DNA from: Woeseiaceae bacterium | Lineage (GTDB): Bacteria; Pseudomonadota; Gammaproteobacteria; Steroidobacterales; Woeseiaceae | Reading direction: 5' to 3' | DNA length: 64,000 nt | Assembly (NCBI GenBank): GCA_030066735.1 | Contig: JASJBB010000006.1 | Location: 1-64,000 of the forward strand | Shown here: piece by piece, positions 54,590 to 63,424 of the stretch | Layout: every line of letters starts with the position of its first letter | Numbering within the stretch: position 1 is the stretch's first letter | Program-made: the position numbers and the translations under genes | Notes under the pieces: generated by a model | Seen by the model: the letters and a program-made list of their open reading frames with translations, nothing else | What the model was told of the DNA's origin: nothing | The model's database searches: none

Positions 54590-55243
54590 ATGCTTGCAGG
54601 AGTCGCTAGTGACATCTCGCAGCAAGTGCTGCGAACCGACGTTGCCGGTATGCCACTCGAGTGGATCGACTACCGGGAAGCGGTTCGCCTGTATCACTCG
54701 GACCAGGTAGCGTACGACTGCGGCACGCTTCTCTACACGGTCTTCGGCGGCTACTCGAGCTTCGATGGCCGGCGCAGCAAGGTCGACGTCAACTCCATCA
54801 TCGCAACGCACGGCACCAGCCACAGCCTGGCGCGCAATCGCGACAAGTACGTTCCGCCGCTCAACAACCGGACCCTGTTCAAACGTGATGCGAACCTGTG
54901 CCTTTATTGCGCGATGCGCTATCCCACGCGCGACCTGACGCGCGATCACATCACGCCGATCTCGCAGGGTGGCAAGGACCTGTGGACCAACGTCGCGACG
55001 GCTTGCCGCCGCTGCAACAACTACAAGGGCGGCCGCACGCCCGAGCAGGCGGCGATGCAGCTGATCGCGGTGCCGTTCACTCCGACGTATGCCGAGTACA
55101 TCTACCTGAAAGGCCGCCGCGTGCTTGCCGACCAGATGCAGTACCTGCTCGCCCACATCCCACGTTCCAGTCCGTTGCACGCCCGGCTCTCGGATCACCT
55201 CGCTGACGGTACCGAGATCGTAGACGTACACTTTCACGAGTAA
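54590..55243 (+). CDS. HNH endonuclease
   Basis: A 217-residue protein with a McrA-type HNH nuclease domain at about 95-145: CLYCAMRYPTRDLTRDHITP, then ISQGGKDLWTNVATACRRCN and NYKGGRTPEQA. The two CxxC pairs hold the structural zinc and the D-H...N...H/N residues form the catalytic site. The N-terminal part (about 1-90) contains WIDYREAVRLYHSDQVAYDC and has no known domain. The ATG at 54590 (ribosome site GAGGTG) is preferred to the TTG one codon earlier. Its biological role is unknown; no restriction-modification partner is nearby. Confidence 0.85.
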   Translation: MLAGVASDISQQVLRTDVAGMPLEWIDYREAVRLYHSDQVAYDCGTLLYTVFGGYSSFDGRRSKVDVNSIIATHGTSHSLARNRDKYVPPLNNRTLFKRDANLCLYCAMRYPTRDLTRDHITPISQGGKDLWTNVATACRRCNNYKGGRTPEQAAMQLIAVPFTPTYAEYIYLKGRRVLADQMQYLLAHIPRSSPLHARLSDHLADGTEIVDVHFHE

Positions 55244-55261
55244 GGTCGCTGGCTCGGTTGA

Positions 55262-55328
55262 CCGGCAACATCCTGTTGCCGGCCCTTCGGGCGCACTTCG
55301 TGCGTCCAAAATCGCTCCCGGCGATTTT
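55262..55328. repeat. Cluster of three perfect hairpins
   Basis: Three symmetric hairpins in 67 bases between the HNH gene and the exonuclease gene: CCGGCAACA-TCC-TGTTGCCGG (55262-55282), then an 8-bp-arm hairpin with loop TTC (about 55289-55306, one G-T mismatch), then AAAATCGC-TCCCG-GCGATTTT (55308-55328). None is followed by a T-run on the plus strand. They look like a composite dispersed repeat, but only one copy is in this window. Confidence 0.7.
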
Positions 55329-55402
55329 GTCGCTGCGCTTTAGTTCTCGCGAGCAACTATCCCGGACGCGCGCCCACATCGTCGCGCAGCTATACTTCGT
55401 GA

Positions 55403-56293
55403 ATGCAGTACCTCATTGACGCGTCCGTTTACGTATTCCGTGCCTACTATTCGATGCCCGACGATATGGTTGATGCGGAGGGCAATCCGGTTAATGCGCT
55501 CTACGGCTATTGCCGGTTCCTCGGTGACTTCATCGAACAGGTCAACCCGGAGCACGTGGCGGTGCTGTTCGACGAGAGTCTTTCCACGTCGTTTCGCACG
55601 GAGATCTATCCCGAGTACAAGGCCAATCGCGACCCGGCGCCCGAGGAGCTCAAGCGCCAGTTCGGGCAATGCCGCCGTTTCACCAACGCGCTCGGCCTGC
55701 TCGCCTGGGGCAGCCCGCGCTACGAGGCCGACGACCTCATCGGTACGCTGGTCGAGCACGGGAGGAGCGTAAACCGGCCGTCGACTATCGTGAGTCGCGA
55801 CAAGGACCTGGCCCAGCTGCTGACGCCCGAGGACGTTTTCTGGGACTTTGCCGGCAAAGGCAAGATCGGCTACGACCAGGTGCCCGAGGTCTTCGGTGTC
55901 CGGCCCGAGCAGATTGCCGATTTCCTGGCGCTGGCCGGTGATGCCGTCGACAACATCAAGGGCGTGCCGGGTGTCGGCAAGAAGACGGCGACGGTGCTGC
56001 TCGAGGCTTTCGGCAGCCTCGACGGGATCTACGACAACCTCGACCGGGTTCACGAAGTCAACGTGCGCGGTGCCAAGACGCTGGGCAACAAGCTGGACGT
56101 TCACCGCGACGACGCCATGCTGGCGCGCCAGCTGACCGGCATCGCCTGCGACGCACCCATCGACGATGCGGAGGCCGCCATGCAGCGCGCGAAGCCGGAC
56201 CTGGGTGACATTAACAACCTGTTTGATGAGGCCAACATCGGCACGGCGCTGCGTCGCCAGGCCGAGCGCATTGCCGACCTGAGCCGCGATTGA
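55403..56293 (+). CDS. 5'-3' exonuclease (Xni / FEN-like)
   Basis: A 296-residue PIN-fold 5' nuclease like the N-terminal domain of DNA polymerase I, but free-standing. Acidic metal ligands lie in LIDASVYVFRAYYSM, VAVLFDESLSTSFRTEIYPE, RYEADDLIGTLVEHG and IVSRDKDLAQLL. The helix-hairpin-helix is ALAGDAVDNIKGVPGVGKKT. No polymerase follows. E. coli Xni is similar but shorter (about 250). It may trim flaps or act in RNA-primer removal. The downstream kinase gene overlaps its stop. Confidence 0.88.
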   Translation: MQYLIDASVYVFRAYYSMPDDMVDAEGNPVNALYGYCRFLGDFIEQVNPEHVAVLFDESLSTSFRTEIYPEYKANRDPAPEELKRQFGQCRRFTNALGLLAWGSPRYEADDLIGTLVEHGRSVNRPSTIVSRDKDLAQLLTPEDVFWDFAGKGKIGYDQVPEVFGVRPEQIADFLALAGDAVDNIKGVPGVGKKTATVLLEAFGSLDGIYDNLDRVHEVNVRGAKTLGNKLDVHRDDAMLARQLTGIACDAPIDDAEAAMQRAKPDLGDINNLFDEANIGTALRRQAERIADLSRD

Positions 56294-57036
56294 GAGACAC
56301 CTTCCGCAAGACCGGGCCCGAGTCCGCGTTCGACATGTTCGAGGCGGAAGCAGACGGCCTGGTCGAACTGCGCGACGCGGGCGAGGTGCGGGTGCCGGAA
56401 GTGATTGACGTCGGTGTAATCAATGGCCAGGCGTACATCGATATCGAAAAACTGGAGCTCGAGCCAACAACGCGCGACATTGAACGGCGCTTTGGCGAAC
56501 AGCTGGCGCGCCTGCACCGCCACACACAAGCGCACTACGGCTGGTTTCGCGATAACACGATCGGCCTGACGCCCCAGCACAATGAACAATGCGACGACTG
56601 GATCGAGTTCTTTCGCGAGCACCGCCTGGGCTTCCAGGTCGAACTCGCCGTCGCGAACGGGTATGGCGAGGACATCGCGCAGCTCGGCCAGGGGCTGGCG
56701 GAAAAGCTGCCGGAACTGTTCGACGGCTACACGCCAGAGGCATCGTTGCTGCACGGTGACCTGTGGGGCGGTAATTGGGGGGCCGTGGCCGGGGAGCCGG
56801 TCATGTTCGACCCGGCGGTCTATTACGGTGACCGTGAAACCGACATTGCAATGACCATGGTATTCGGTGGTTTCGGTCGTGCGTTCTACGAGGCCTACGA
56901 GTCAAGCTGGCCGATGGCGGCGGGGCACGAGCAACGGCTCAAGCTCTACCAGCTGTATCACATCCTCAATCACCTGAATCTCTTCGGCCATTCGTATCGC
57001 GCCAGAGCGATCGACCTGATGCGGGCCCTGGCGTAA
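56290..57036 (+). CDS. Fructosamine/ketosamine kinase family protein, N-terminally short
   Basis: A 248-residue protein of the fructosamine-3-kinase family, which phosphorylates sugar-protein adducts so they can be released. The C-lobe is intact: ASLLHGDLWGGNWG (catalytic HGDxxxxN), VMFDPAVYYGDRETDIAM (metal-binding DPA) and KLYQLYHILNHLNLFG. The N-lobe begins only at RKTGPESAFDMFEAEADGLV, missing about 35-40 residues including the glycine-rich loop usual in family members. The TTG start overlaps the exonuclease stop (TTGA). Either it uses a start not recognised here, or it is a truncated form; activity is uncertain. Confidence 0.75.
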   Translation: MRDTFRKTGPESAFDMFEAEADGLVELRDAGEVRVPEVIDVGVINGQAYIDIEKLELEPTTRDIERRFGEQLARLHRHTQAHYGWFRDNTIGLTPQHNEQCDDWIEFFREHRLGFQVELAVANGYGEDIAQLGQGLAEKLPELFDGYTPEASLLHGDLWGGNWGAVAGEPVMFDPAVYYGDRETDIAMTMVFGGFGRAFYEAYESSWPMAAGHEQRLKLYQLYHILNHLNLFGHSYRARAIDLMRALA

Positions 57037-57056
57037 CTACCGGAGCGGTGGGCAGG

Positions 57057-57827
57057 TCAGCCCGGGAACTCACTGAGGTCGTCGGACTCCTCGACCTCGA
57101 TCAGGTCGCCCAGGAAATCCTCATCGAATGCATAGAGCATCGTTCCTTCGGGGGCCTGTACCGCCACGAAGGCGCCTTCGTAGCCCGGGAACTTCTCGTG
57201 CGGCAGACCGTGCCGCTTGATCGCGGCAAACAATGCCTCCTTGTCCCGACAGACAAAGCAGAGTGACGGCGCTTTCAATGCAATGCTCTCCGAGAGTCCG
57301 AGCGCCGCACCACCGACATCAAAGCGCATGTGCGTGGTCGGCTCCTCGCGCATGCGTAACAGGTTTGGCGCAACTGGCGCCCAGAACCGCGCCGACCGCA
57401 TGGCGTCGCGAACCGGTAATGACACTTCAAACCACGTGCCGAGGATCGAGTCGTCGTCGAACTCGTCATTGCCCGTGAACGTCCGCGCCTCGAGCATCGT
57501 CACCTGGTGCCCGTCGCGGTCTCTGAGAGCGATATGGTTGAACACGTCCTCGTCGAGATGCATGAATATGAAATCGAAGCCGTGGTCCGCCATCGAGCGC
57601 GCGCGCTTCGCGAGGTCGGGTTGTACGAACGTAACGGCGGGCGCGTCAAACGTTCGGTCATGCAGGCCGATATTGAGCAGGCCGTCGCCGACCACCGCGT
57701 ACTTGTGCGGCCAAACGTCACCGATTTCCTGCTCGGTAAAGCCGATCAGCTTGTAAAAACTCAGGGACTCAATGATGTCCGGCGTGCGGATGCTGAATTC
57801 GAGGAAGCGGCCGAGGCTGCTGCTCAC
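57057..57827 (-). CDS. VOC-superfamily protein (glyoxalase/dioxygenase-like)
   Basis: A 256-residue protein of two tandem vicinal-oxygen-chelate modules (about 5-118 and 126-245). The first contains FLEFSIRTPDIIESLSFYKL, IGFTEQEIGDVWPHKYAVVG and HIALRDRDGHQVTMLEAR; the second WFEVSLPVRDAMRSARFWAP and FVAVQAPEGTMLYAFDED. Metal ligands are not fully clear. Possible functions: lactoylglutathione lyase-like or a dioxygenase. The gene follows hemH with a 4-nt overlap on the minus strand. Confidence 0.82.
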   Translation of the reverse strand: MSSSLGRFLEFSIRTPDIIESLSFYKLIGFTEQEIGDVWPHKYAVVGDGLLNIGLHDRTFDAPAVTFVQPDLAKRARSMADHGFDFIFMHLDEDVFNHIALRDRDGHQVTMLEARTFTGNDEFDDDSILGTWFEVSLPVRDAMRSARFWAPVAPNLLRMREEPTTHMRFDVGGAALGLSESIALKAPSLCFVCRDKEALFAAIKRHGLPHEKFPGYEGAFVAVQAPEGTMLYAFDEDFLGDLIEVEESDDLSEFPG

Positions 57828-58936
57828 CGCTCGGCACCCATGGCCAGCGCTCGCTCGCGGGATTTGTCGTACTGCTGCGCGGCGTCGCTGGCGTTCCAGT
57901 CCGACGAGGATTCCGGCCAGCCGCCAATGTGCTTTTCGACAAGGCGCGTAAGGAACTCGATGTGGTCGTCACGCGCATTGAGGCAGGGAATGTACGTGAG
58001 CTCGCCACCCCCGGCTTCCTCGAAGATCTCGGCGTTTTGCATTGCGATCTCCTCGAGCGTTTCGAGACAGTCGGCAGCGAAGCCCGGGCACACGACGTCG
58101 AGGCGCGACAGGCCGGCCTTGCCGAGTTGCTCGACCGTCTCGTCGGTGTACGGGCGCAGCCATTCCTGCCGGCCGACCCGGGACTGGAACGTGACCACGT
58201 AGTCATCGTCGGCAAGCTCCAGCGATTCGGCAACGAGCCGTGCCGTCTTGTGGCACTGGCAATGATACGGATCGCCGTCGAGCAGGTTTTGCCGCGGCAG
58301 TCCGTGGAACGAGAACAGCAGCTTGTCACCTGACCCGTGCTGTTCGCGGTACTCGCGAATGCTTTGCGCCAGGGCCGCGATGTAACCGCGCGAGTCGTGA
58401 TAATGATTGATAAAACGAAACTCTGGGACCCAACGGCGTTTGCGCAGCGCCCGGGTAACGTCGTCGAATACCGAACCGCTGGTCGTACCCGAGTACTGCG
58501 GGTACAGCGGCAGGCAAACGACGCGCCGCGCCCCTTTTTCATAGAGACGCTCGAGGGCCGAGTCGATCGACGGCCGGCCGTATGACATGCCGAGTTCAAC
58601 GTGGACAGGGCCCGACATGCGGGCGCCGAGCTGGCGGCCGATACCGTCGGCGATGTCCTGTGAGTGGAGCAGCAGCGGCGAGCCGTGCTCGGTCCAGATC
58701 TTCTCGTACGCCTCGGCCGAGCGTGAAGGCCGCAGGTTCAGGATGACGCCGTTGAGAATCAGCCACCACAACGGCCGCGGCAGTTCGACCACGCGCGGGT
58801 CCCAGAGGAACTGCTTGAGGTAGCGCCGGACCGCCTTGCGCGTGGGCGCGTCGGGCGTGCCAAGGTTGACGACGAGAATTCCAAGGGACTCGGGGAACCC
58901 ATGTTCGTATTGCGGTGATGACTGGTACGACGGCAT
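57824..58936 (-). CDS. hemH: Ferrochelatase
   Basis: Inserts Fe2+ into protoporphyrin IX, the last step of heme synthesis. The 370 residues include GILVVNLGTPDAPTRKAVRR, YLKQFLWDPRVVELPRPLWW, HVELGMSYGRPSIDSALERL, PLYPQYSGTTSGSVFDDVTR, LLFSFHGLPRQNLLDGDPYH (catalytic His), VTFQSRVGRQEWLRPYTDET and VVCPGFAADCLETLEEIAMQ. Three cysteines (YHCQCH and FAADC) could be ligands of the Fe-S cluster seen in some ferrochelatases, but this is not certain. Length normal. Confidence 0.97.
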   Translation of the reverse strand: MPSYQSSPQYEHGFPESLGILVVNLGTPDAPTRKAVRRYLKQFLWDPRVVELPRPLWWLILNGVILNLRPSRSAEAYEKIWTEHGSPLLLHSQDIADGIGRQLGARMSGPVHVELGMSYGRPSIDSALERLYEKGARRVVCLPLYPQYSGTTSGSVFDDVTRALRKRRWVPEFRFINHYHDSRGYIAALAQSIREYREQHGSGDKLLFSFHGLPRQNLLDGDPYHCQCHKTARLVAESLELADDDYVVTFQSRVGRQEWLRPYTDETVEQLGKAGLSRLDVVCPGFAADCLETLEEIAMQNAEIFEEAGGGELTYIPCLNARDDHIEFLTRLVEKHIGGWPESSSDWNASDAAQQYDKSRERALAMGAER

Positions 58937-59047
58937 CTGGCTGAGCCTGGTTACAAACGCCGTAACAGTAAACGAATGGCCAGCCTTGCGCCACCGGGCG
59001 GGGCTATAATCCCTTGTCCCGAAAGAAGTTGTTACAAGAATCGAGCC

Positions 59048-59485
59048 ATGGAACCATTACCTGTTAACGAACCCGAGCAGCCGCCGACGTGGACCCTGAT
59101 CCGCGATGCCGCCGTTCTGCAAGTCAAACTGATCGTCGACGGGCTGCGCGACCTGCTGCTGGTGCCCGCGTCGCTGGTGGCGGCCATCATCAGCCTGGTC
59201 AAGACAACTGACGGCCAGCCTGGAGACGAGTTCTACAGGCTGGTGAGCGTAGGCAAGCAGTCGGAGCGCTGGATCAACCTGTTCGGCGCACTCAGGAACG
59301 CGCCTGCGCACGTGGTTGAGGAACACTATTTCGGGACGGCGGACATCGACGAGATCGTGACCCGCGTCGAGTCATTCGTCGTCGATGAGTACCAGCGCGG
59401 TGGTGTGACCAAGCAGGCGCACGACAGGCTCAATGAAGCGATCGAGCGCATGCGCAATCGCAAGGGGCCTACGCCGCCTCCATAA
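59048..59485 (+). CDS. Hypothetical protein with one hydrophobic helix
   Basis: A 145-residue protein of unknown function. The start WTLIRDAAVLQVKLIVDGLR, DLLLVPASLVAAIISLVK contains a long, partly hydrophobic helix (about 16-52), so it may be a monotopic membrane protein. RLVSVGKQSERWINLFGALR and IDEIVTRVESFVVDEYQRGG are helical. The ATG at 59048 gives the best start; an earlier ATG at 58976 lies in the gap with no good ribosome site. The 3' end overlaps the convergent thiolase by 17 nt. Confidence 0.75.
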   Translation: MEPLPVNEPEQPPTWTLIRDAAVLQVKLIVDGLRDLLLVPASLVAAIISLVKTTDGQPGDEFYRLVSVGKQSERWINLFGALRNAPAHVVEEHYFGTADIDEIVTRVESFVVDEYQRGGVTKQAHDRLNEAIERMRNRKGPTPPP

Positions 59486-60755
59486 TCGCGGTAACGCCCA
59501 TGCCGCCGGCCGTGCAGACAGAGATCAGGCCGCGGCCCGAACCCTTCTCCGCCAGCAGCTTGGCCATCACGCCCACGATGCGAGCGCCGGTCGCCGCGAA
59601 CGGATGGCCCATCGCGATGCTGCCGCCCTTGACGTTGAGCTTCGACAGGTCGATGGGTCCCATCGGCTCGTTGCGGCCCAGGCGGTCTCGGCAGAATTTC
59701 TCCGACTGCCAGGCCTTGAGCGTGGCGATCGTCTGCGCCGCGAATGCTTCGTGAATTTCGTAGAAATCGAAATCCTGCAGCCGCAGGTTGGCGTCCTTCA
59801 ACATCTCCGACACCGCATAGGCGGGCGCCATGAGCAGGCCTTCGTCATTGACGAAGTTGACGGCCGAGGCCTTGGCGAAAGTCAGGTAAGCGGAAATCGG
59901 CAGGTTCTTGTTGCGCGCCCAGTCCTCCGAGGCGAGCAGAACGGCCGCCGCGCCGTCAGTCAGCGGCGTGCTGTTGCCGGCGGTCATCGTTCCGTCTTCG
60001 CTTCTGTCGAACACCGGCTTCAGTGCAGCGAGTTTCTCGAACGTCGAGTCGCGGCGAATATTGTTGTCTTCCTCGCAATCCATGAACGGCACTACGAGGT
60101 CTTCGTACCAGCCCGCGTCATAGGCCGCGGCCGCCTTCATGTGGCTGGCCAGCGCCAGCTGGTCCTGGTGCTCGCGCGGTATGTCCCACTTCTTCGCGGT
60201 GATCTCCATGCTCTCGCCCATCGACAAGCCGGTCCGCGGCTCGGTGACGGCCGGGAACTGAGGTTTGAAGTGGCGGGGCCGGAACTTGAAGAACGGCAGG
60301 AGCCGCTGCACGGGCGAGCGGGCGCGATGCATTTCCATGAGCACCGCGCGGAAGTCGTCGTTGAACACGATCGGGGCGTCGGAGATCGAGTCGACGCCGC
60401 CGCCGATGCCGCATTCGATCTGGCCGAGCGCGATCTTGTTGGCCACGAGGATGCATGCTTCCAGGCTGGTGCCACAGGCGCGTTGCAGGTCCAGTCCCGG
60501 CGAGCGGGGCGACAGGCCGGAATCGAGCAATGACTCGCGCGCCAGGTTGAAATCGCGCGAGTGCTTGATGACGGCGCCCAGCACGACATCGCCCATTGTC
60601 TGGCCCTTGAGATCGTACCTGTTGACGAGACCGTCCAGCGCCGCCGACATCATCTCCTGGTTGGAGACGTCGCGATAGATGGAGTGGGAACGGCAAAAGG
60701 GAATTCGGGATCCCCCGACCACGGCAACTCGAATCGCGCGACCATCGTGCAGCAT
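59469..60755 (-). CDS. Acetyl-CoA C-acyltransferase (FadI-like thiolase)
   Basis: A thiolase of 428 residues, acting in fatty-acid beta-oxidation or anaerobic degradation. The nucleophilic Cys is in LDLQRACGTSLEACILVANK; the second active-site Cys is in ISVCTAGGMGVTAIMEAA at the C-terminus; GGSIAMGHPFAATGARI supplies His. VDSISDAPIVFNDDFRAVLM and EIHEAFAAQTIATLKAW are FadI/FadA2-type. Length is close to E. coli FadI (436). The ATG at 60755 has a ribosome site (GAGG); the open frame above it has no thiolase homology. There is no fadJ nearby. Confidence 0.92.
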   Translation of the reverse strand: MLHDGRAIRVAVVGGSRIPFCRSHSIYRDVSNQEMMSAALDGLVNRYDLKGQTMGDVVLGAVIKHSRDFNLARESLLDSGLSPRSPGLDLQRACGTSLEACILVANKIALGQIECGIGGGVDSISDAPIVFNDDFRAVLMEMHRARSPVQRLLPFFKFRPRHFKPQFPAVTEPRTGLSMGESMEITAKKWDIPREHQDQLALASHMKAAAAYDAGWYEDLVVPFMDCEEDNNIRRDSTFEKLAALKPVFDRSEDGTMTAGNSTPLTDGAAAVLLASEDWARNKNLPISAYLTFAKASAVNFVNDEGLLMAPAYAVSEMLKDANLRLQDFDFYEIHEAFAAQTIATLKAWQSEKFCRDRLGRNEPMGPIDLSKLNVKGGSIAMGHPFAATGARIVGVMAKLLAEKGSGRGLISVCTAGGMGVTAIMEAA

Positions 60756-60827
60756 GCTTTCCTCCGTTCGGACTTGTGGCTTCCTTTGCGGACGTAACTT
60801 TACACGAAAATACGTTACATTGGCCGC

Positions 60828-62180
60828 ATGTGGCGGACTAGCAACTGGCGTGAGGAGATTCGTGAGCTGCTGAAGCTGGCGGGGCCGCTGATCGTCAATA
60901 ATCTGTCGATCGCGGGCATGCAGTTCGCGGATGCGGTCATGGCCGGCCGGCTCGGTGCGGAGTCGCTCGCTGCCGTTGCGGTGGGCGCAAGCGTCTGGTT
61001 CTTCGGGTTCGCATTGTGCCTCGGTGTCATGATGGCGATCTCGCCAATCGCGGCGCGTCATTACGGTGCGGGCAATCCCGAGTTGATCGGGCGTTACACG
61101 CGCCAGGGCATGTACCTGGGGCTCGGTATCGGCATCGTGCTGATCGCGCTGGTCAACGCGACGGTCGGGCCGTTACTGCTGCAGATTGGCGTGGATGACA
61201 GTTTCCGCGAGCTGACCGTGGGCTACGTCAAGGCCATCATCTGGGGCGGCCCCGCCATTTTCGTGTTCCTGGCGCTGCGCTTCACCACCGAGGGGATCGG
61301 ACGAACCCGGCCGATCATGTACGCATCGATATTTTCGCTCGTGTGCAACGTGTTCCTTAACTATGTCTTCATGTTCGGCCACTTCGGCGCGCCCGCGCTG
61401 GGCGCCGTCGGCTGCGGACTGGCCAGCGCGATCACGATGTGGCTGCTGATGTTCGTTCTTGTTACGTACATGATGATGAGCCCCAACTATGCGCCGCTGA
61501 AGATATTTTCGCGCATGGCTCCCGTGCGGCCCGATGTGCTCAAGGAAATCATCGTGCTCGGCGTGCCCATCGCCATCACGATCACGGCCGAAGCGGGCCT
61601 TTTCAACGCCGTCTCGATCCTGATGGGCACCCGCGGCGCGGCGATAGCGGCCGCGCACCAGGTCGCGATCAACTTCGCGGCAACCATGTTCATGATCCCG
61701 CTGGCGCTGAGCTCGGCCATCACGGTACGCGTTGGTCACGCGTTGGGCTCGGGCAATGGCGAAGCCGCGCGTTTCAGTGGCGCGCTCGGGATTGTGGTCT
61801 GTGCGGCGTTCATGAGCGTGTCGGCGGCGTTCCTGCTCGTGTTCCGCGATGCTGTCGTCAACCTGTACACGAATGACCCGTCCGTGACCGCGATCGCGAT
61901 CAGCATGCTGCTGATGGCGGCCATCTTCCAGGTGGCCGATGGCGTACAGATCGGCGCCGCCGGCGCGCTGCGCGGCTACAAGGACACGCGCATGCCGATG
62001 CTCATCAACATCGTCGCGTACTGGGTGATCGCGTTTCCGCTGGCCTACCTTGCGACCGTGACTTACCGGCTCGCGCCCGCCTATACCTGGGGCGGATTCG
62101 TCGCCGGACTGTCGGCTGCCGCAATCCTGCTAACCTGGCGCTACATGCGGGTGTCGCGGAAGTATCTTGCCGCGGACTAG
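60828..62180 (+). CDS. MATE-family multidrug/sodium antiporter (NorM-like)
   Basis: A 450-residue protein with 12 transmembrane helices, exporting cationic drugs or metabolites with Na+ or H+. The start REEIRELLKLAGPLIVNNLS, IAGMQFADAVMAGRLGAESL and the second-half repeat EIIVLGVPIAITITAEAGLF match NorM-type MATEs, as do GTRGAAIAAAHQVAINFAAT and VADGVQIGAAGALRGYKDTR. The substrate is not evident. It is divergent from the thiolase and shares CTAG with the convergent DUF924 gene. Confidence 0.94.
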   Translation: MWRTSNWREEIRELLKLAGPLIVNNLSIAGMQFADAVMAGRLGAESLAAVAVGASVWFFGFALCLGVMMAISPIAARHYGAGNPELIGRYTRQGMYLGLGIGIVLIALVNATVGPLLLQIGVDDSFRELTVGYVKAIIWGGPAIFVFLALRFTTEGIGRTRPIMYASIFSLVCNVFLNYVFMFGHFGAPALGAVGCGLASAITMWLLMFVLVTYMMMSPNYAPLKIFSRMAPVRPDVLKEIIVLGVPIAITITAEAGLFNAVSILMGTRGAAIAAAHQVAINFAATMFMIPLALSSAITVRVGHALGSGNGEAARFSGALGIVVCAAFMSVSAAFLLVFRDAVVNLYTNDPSVTAIAISMLLMAAIFQVADGVQIGAAGALRGYKDTRMPMLINIVAYWVIAFPLAYLATVTYRLAPAYTWGGFVAGLSAAAILLTWRYMRVSRKYLAAD

Positions 62181-62842
62181 CCCCCCTGGCCGAAGTCCGG
62201 GGCGTCGCCCGCGAGATACTCGTCTTCTTCGGGCGTGTTTTCGCGTCCCAGCAGATTGTTGCGGTGCGGGAAGCGGCCGAACTGCGCGATGATGTCGCGG
62301 TGCAGCTCGGCGAACGTGGCCATGGTCTCGAAGGTCTCGCGGTACGTCGGGGATACTGCCTCCGCGAGGCGGTGGAATATCTCCACGGCCATCTCCTGAG
62401 CTTTCAACGACTCGGCGTGCTGCAGCGGCATGTAGAAGAACGCCTGCTGGATCGGGGTGAGGCCCTTGTCTTTTTTCTCGCGGGCCCCCTCGACGCAGAG
62501 CTTCAGCGCTGCCCGGTCCATCGCGAACGCGTCCGCAGTATTGCGATAGATATTGCGCCGGAACTGGTCGAGCAGCAGGATCAGCGCGAGCCGGCCGTGC
62601 GAGTCGGCGGCCCAGTGATCGAGTTCGCCCGCCGACGCCTTTTCGATCTCGTCGGAAAACTCCTTCTTGCACTCGAGATCGAAGACTTCGTCTTCGCCGA
62701 ACCAGATGTCCATGCGCCGGTCGATCTGCGGGGCCGTCATGGCGTACTCTCTGAACCAGAAAGCCAGTATCGCGTCGACGCGTGCCTGGTCGGCCGGCGG
62801 CAGGGACGAATTTGCCGTTTCTCCCGGTGGTGTTTCCAACAT
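62177..62842 (-). CDS. DUF924 family protein
   Basis: A soluble helical protein of 221 residues (from the ATG at 62842; an earlier GTG or ATG at 62905 adds 21). Conserved DUF924 features: AILAFWFREYAMTAPQIDRR, MDIWFGEDEVFDLECKKEFS, LALILLLDQFRRNIYRNTAD and QFGRFPHRNNLLGRENTPEE. HRNNLLGRENTPEEDEYL is a signature of the family. The structure is TPR-like; function unknown. Convergent with MATE. Confidence 0.92.
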   Translation of the reverse strand: MLETPPGETANSSLPPADQARVDAILAFWFREYAMTAPQIDRRMDIWFGEDEVFDLECKKEFSDEIEKASAGELDHWAADSHGRLALILLLDQFRRNIYRNTADAFAMDRAALKLCVEGAREKKDKGLTPIQQAFFYMPLQHAESLKAQEMAVEIFHRLAEAVSPTYRETFETMATFAELHRDIIAQFGRFPHRNNLLGRENTPEEDEYLAGDAPDFGQGG

Positions 62843-62937
62843 CGCTCGATTCCCCAGTGGCCGCAAAAATGCGAACCAGTTCACAATTTGGGCGGGACAG
62901 GCCATTTAAGGTCATGTCTGTGCCGAGACTGTAGCAG

Positions 62938-63408
62938 ATGATGACGGTTCAGACGTTCAAACCCCTTGGATTACTGGCGGCCGGGCTGTTGTGCCTCGGG
63001 CTGGCCGGTTGCGGCGGGCCCGCCGAGGGACCCGAGGCCGCCTTGCGCTCCTGGGTGGCGCAGGGCCAGGAACTCGCCGAGGACAAGAACCGCCGCGGGC
63101 TCGTCAACATGATCTCGCCCGACTACGTCGATGCGCGGGGCAACTCACGCGATGACATCAGCGACCTGTTTCGCATCTATTTCCTGCGCACGCAGACAGT
63201 GGCACTGATCACCAGGATTGATGAACTCAATGTCTTCGGCGACGACGCCGGGGAAGTGGTGTTGACGGTCGGCATGGCCGGCACCAATGAAGGGACCTTC
63301 GGATTCAGCGCGGATGCCTACAAGTTCGAAATGGAGTTCGAGCGGGACGGCGACGAATGGCTGCTGACATCAGCGCGCTGGGGCGAACTCGGGGGAGACT
63401 TGCGCTAG
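62938..63408 (+). CDS. Lipoprotein, NTF2-like fold
   Basis: A 156-residue lipoprotein. The signal ends LCLGLAGC (Cys25). The mature part begins AALRSWVAQGQELAEDKNRR and contains LVNMISPDYVDARGNSRDDI and WLLTSARWGELGG at the end, a cystatin/NTF2-like small alpha+beta fold. ATG-ATG doublet at the start (62938 or 62941). Related in design to the lipoprotein at 2.9-3.4 kb but not closely similar in sequence. Followed after 16 nt by another lipoprotein. Confidence 0.75.
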   Translation: MMTVQTFKPLGLLAAGLLCLGLAGCGGPAEGPEAALRSWVAQGQELAEDKNRRGLVNMISPDYVDARGNSRDDISDLFRIYFLRTQTVALITRIDELNVFGDDAGEVVLTVGMAGTNEGTFGFSADAYKFEMEFERDGDEWLLTSARWGELGGDLR

Positions 63409-63424
63409 TCCGGGGGGGCTTGGC

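Noticed and set aside
54590-55243. HNH gene as part of a restriction or defence island.
   Set aside because: No methyltransferase, helicase or mobile gene is adjacent; the neighbours are housekeeping or metabolic genes.
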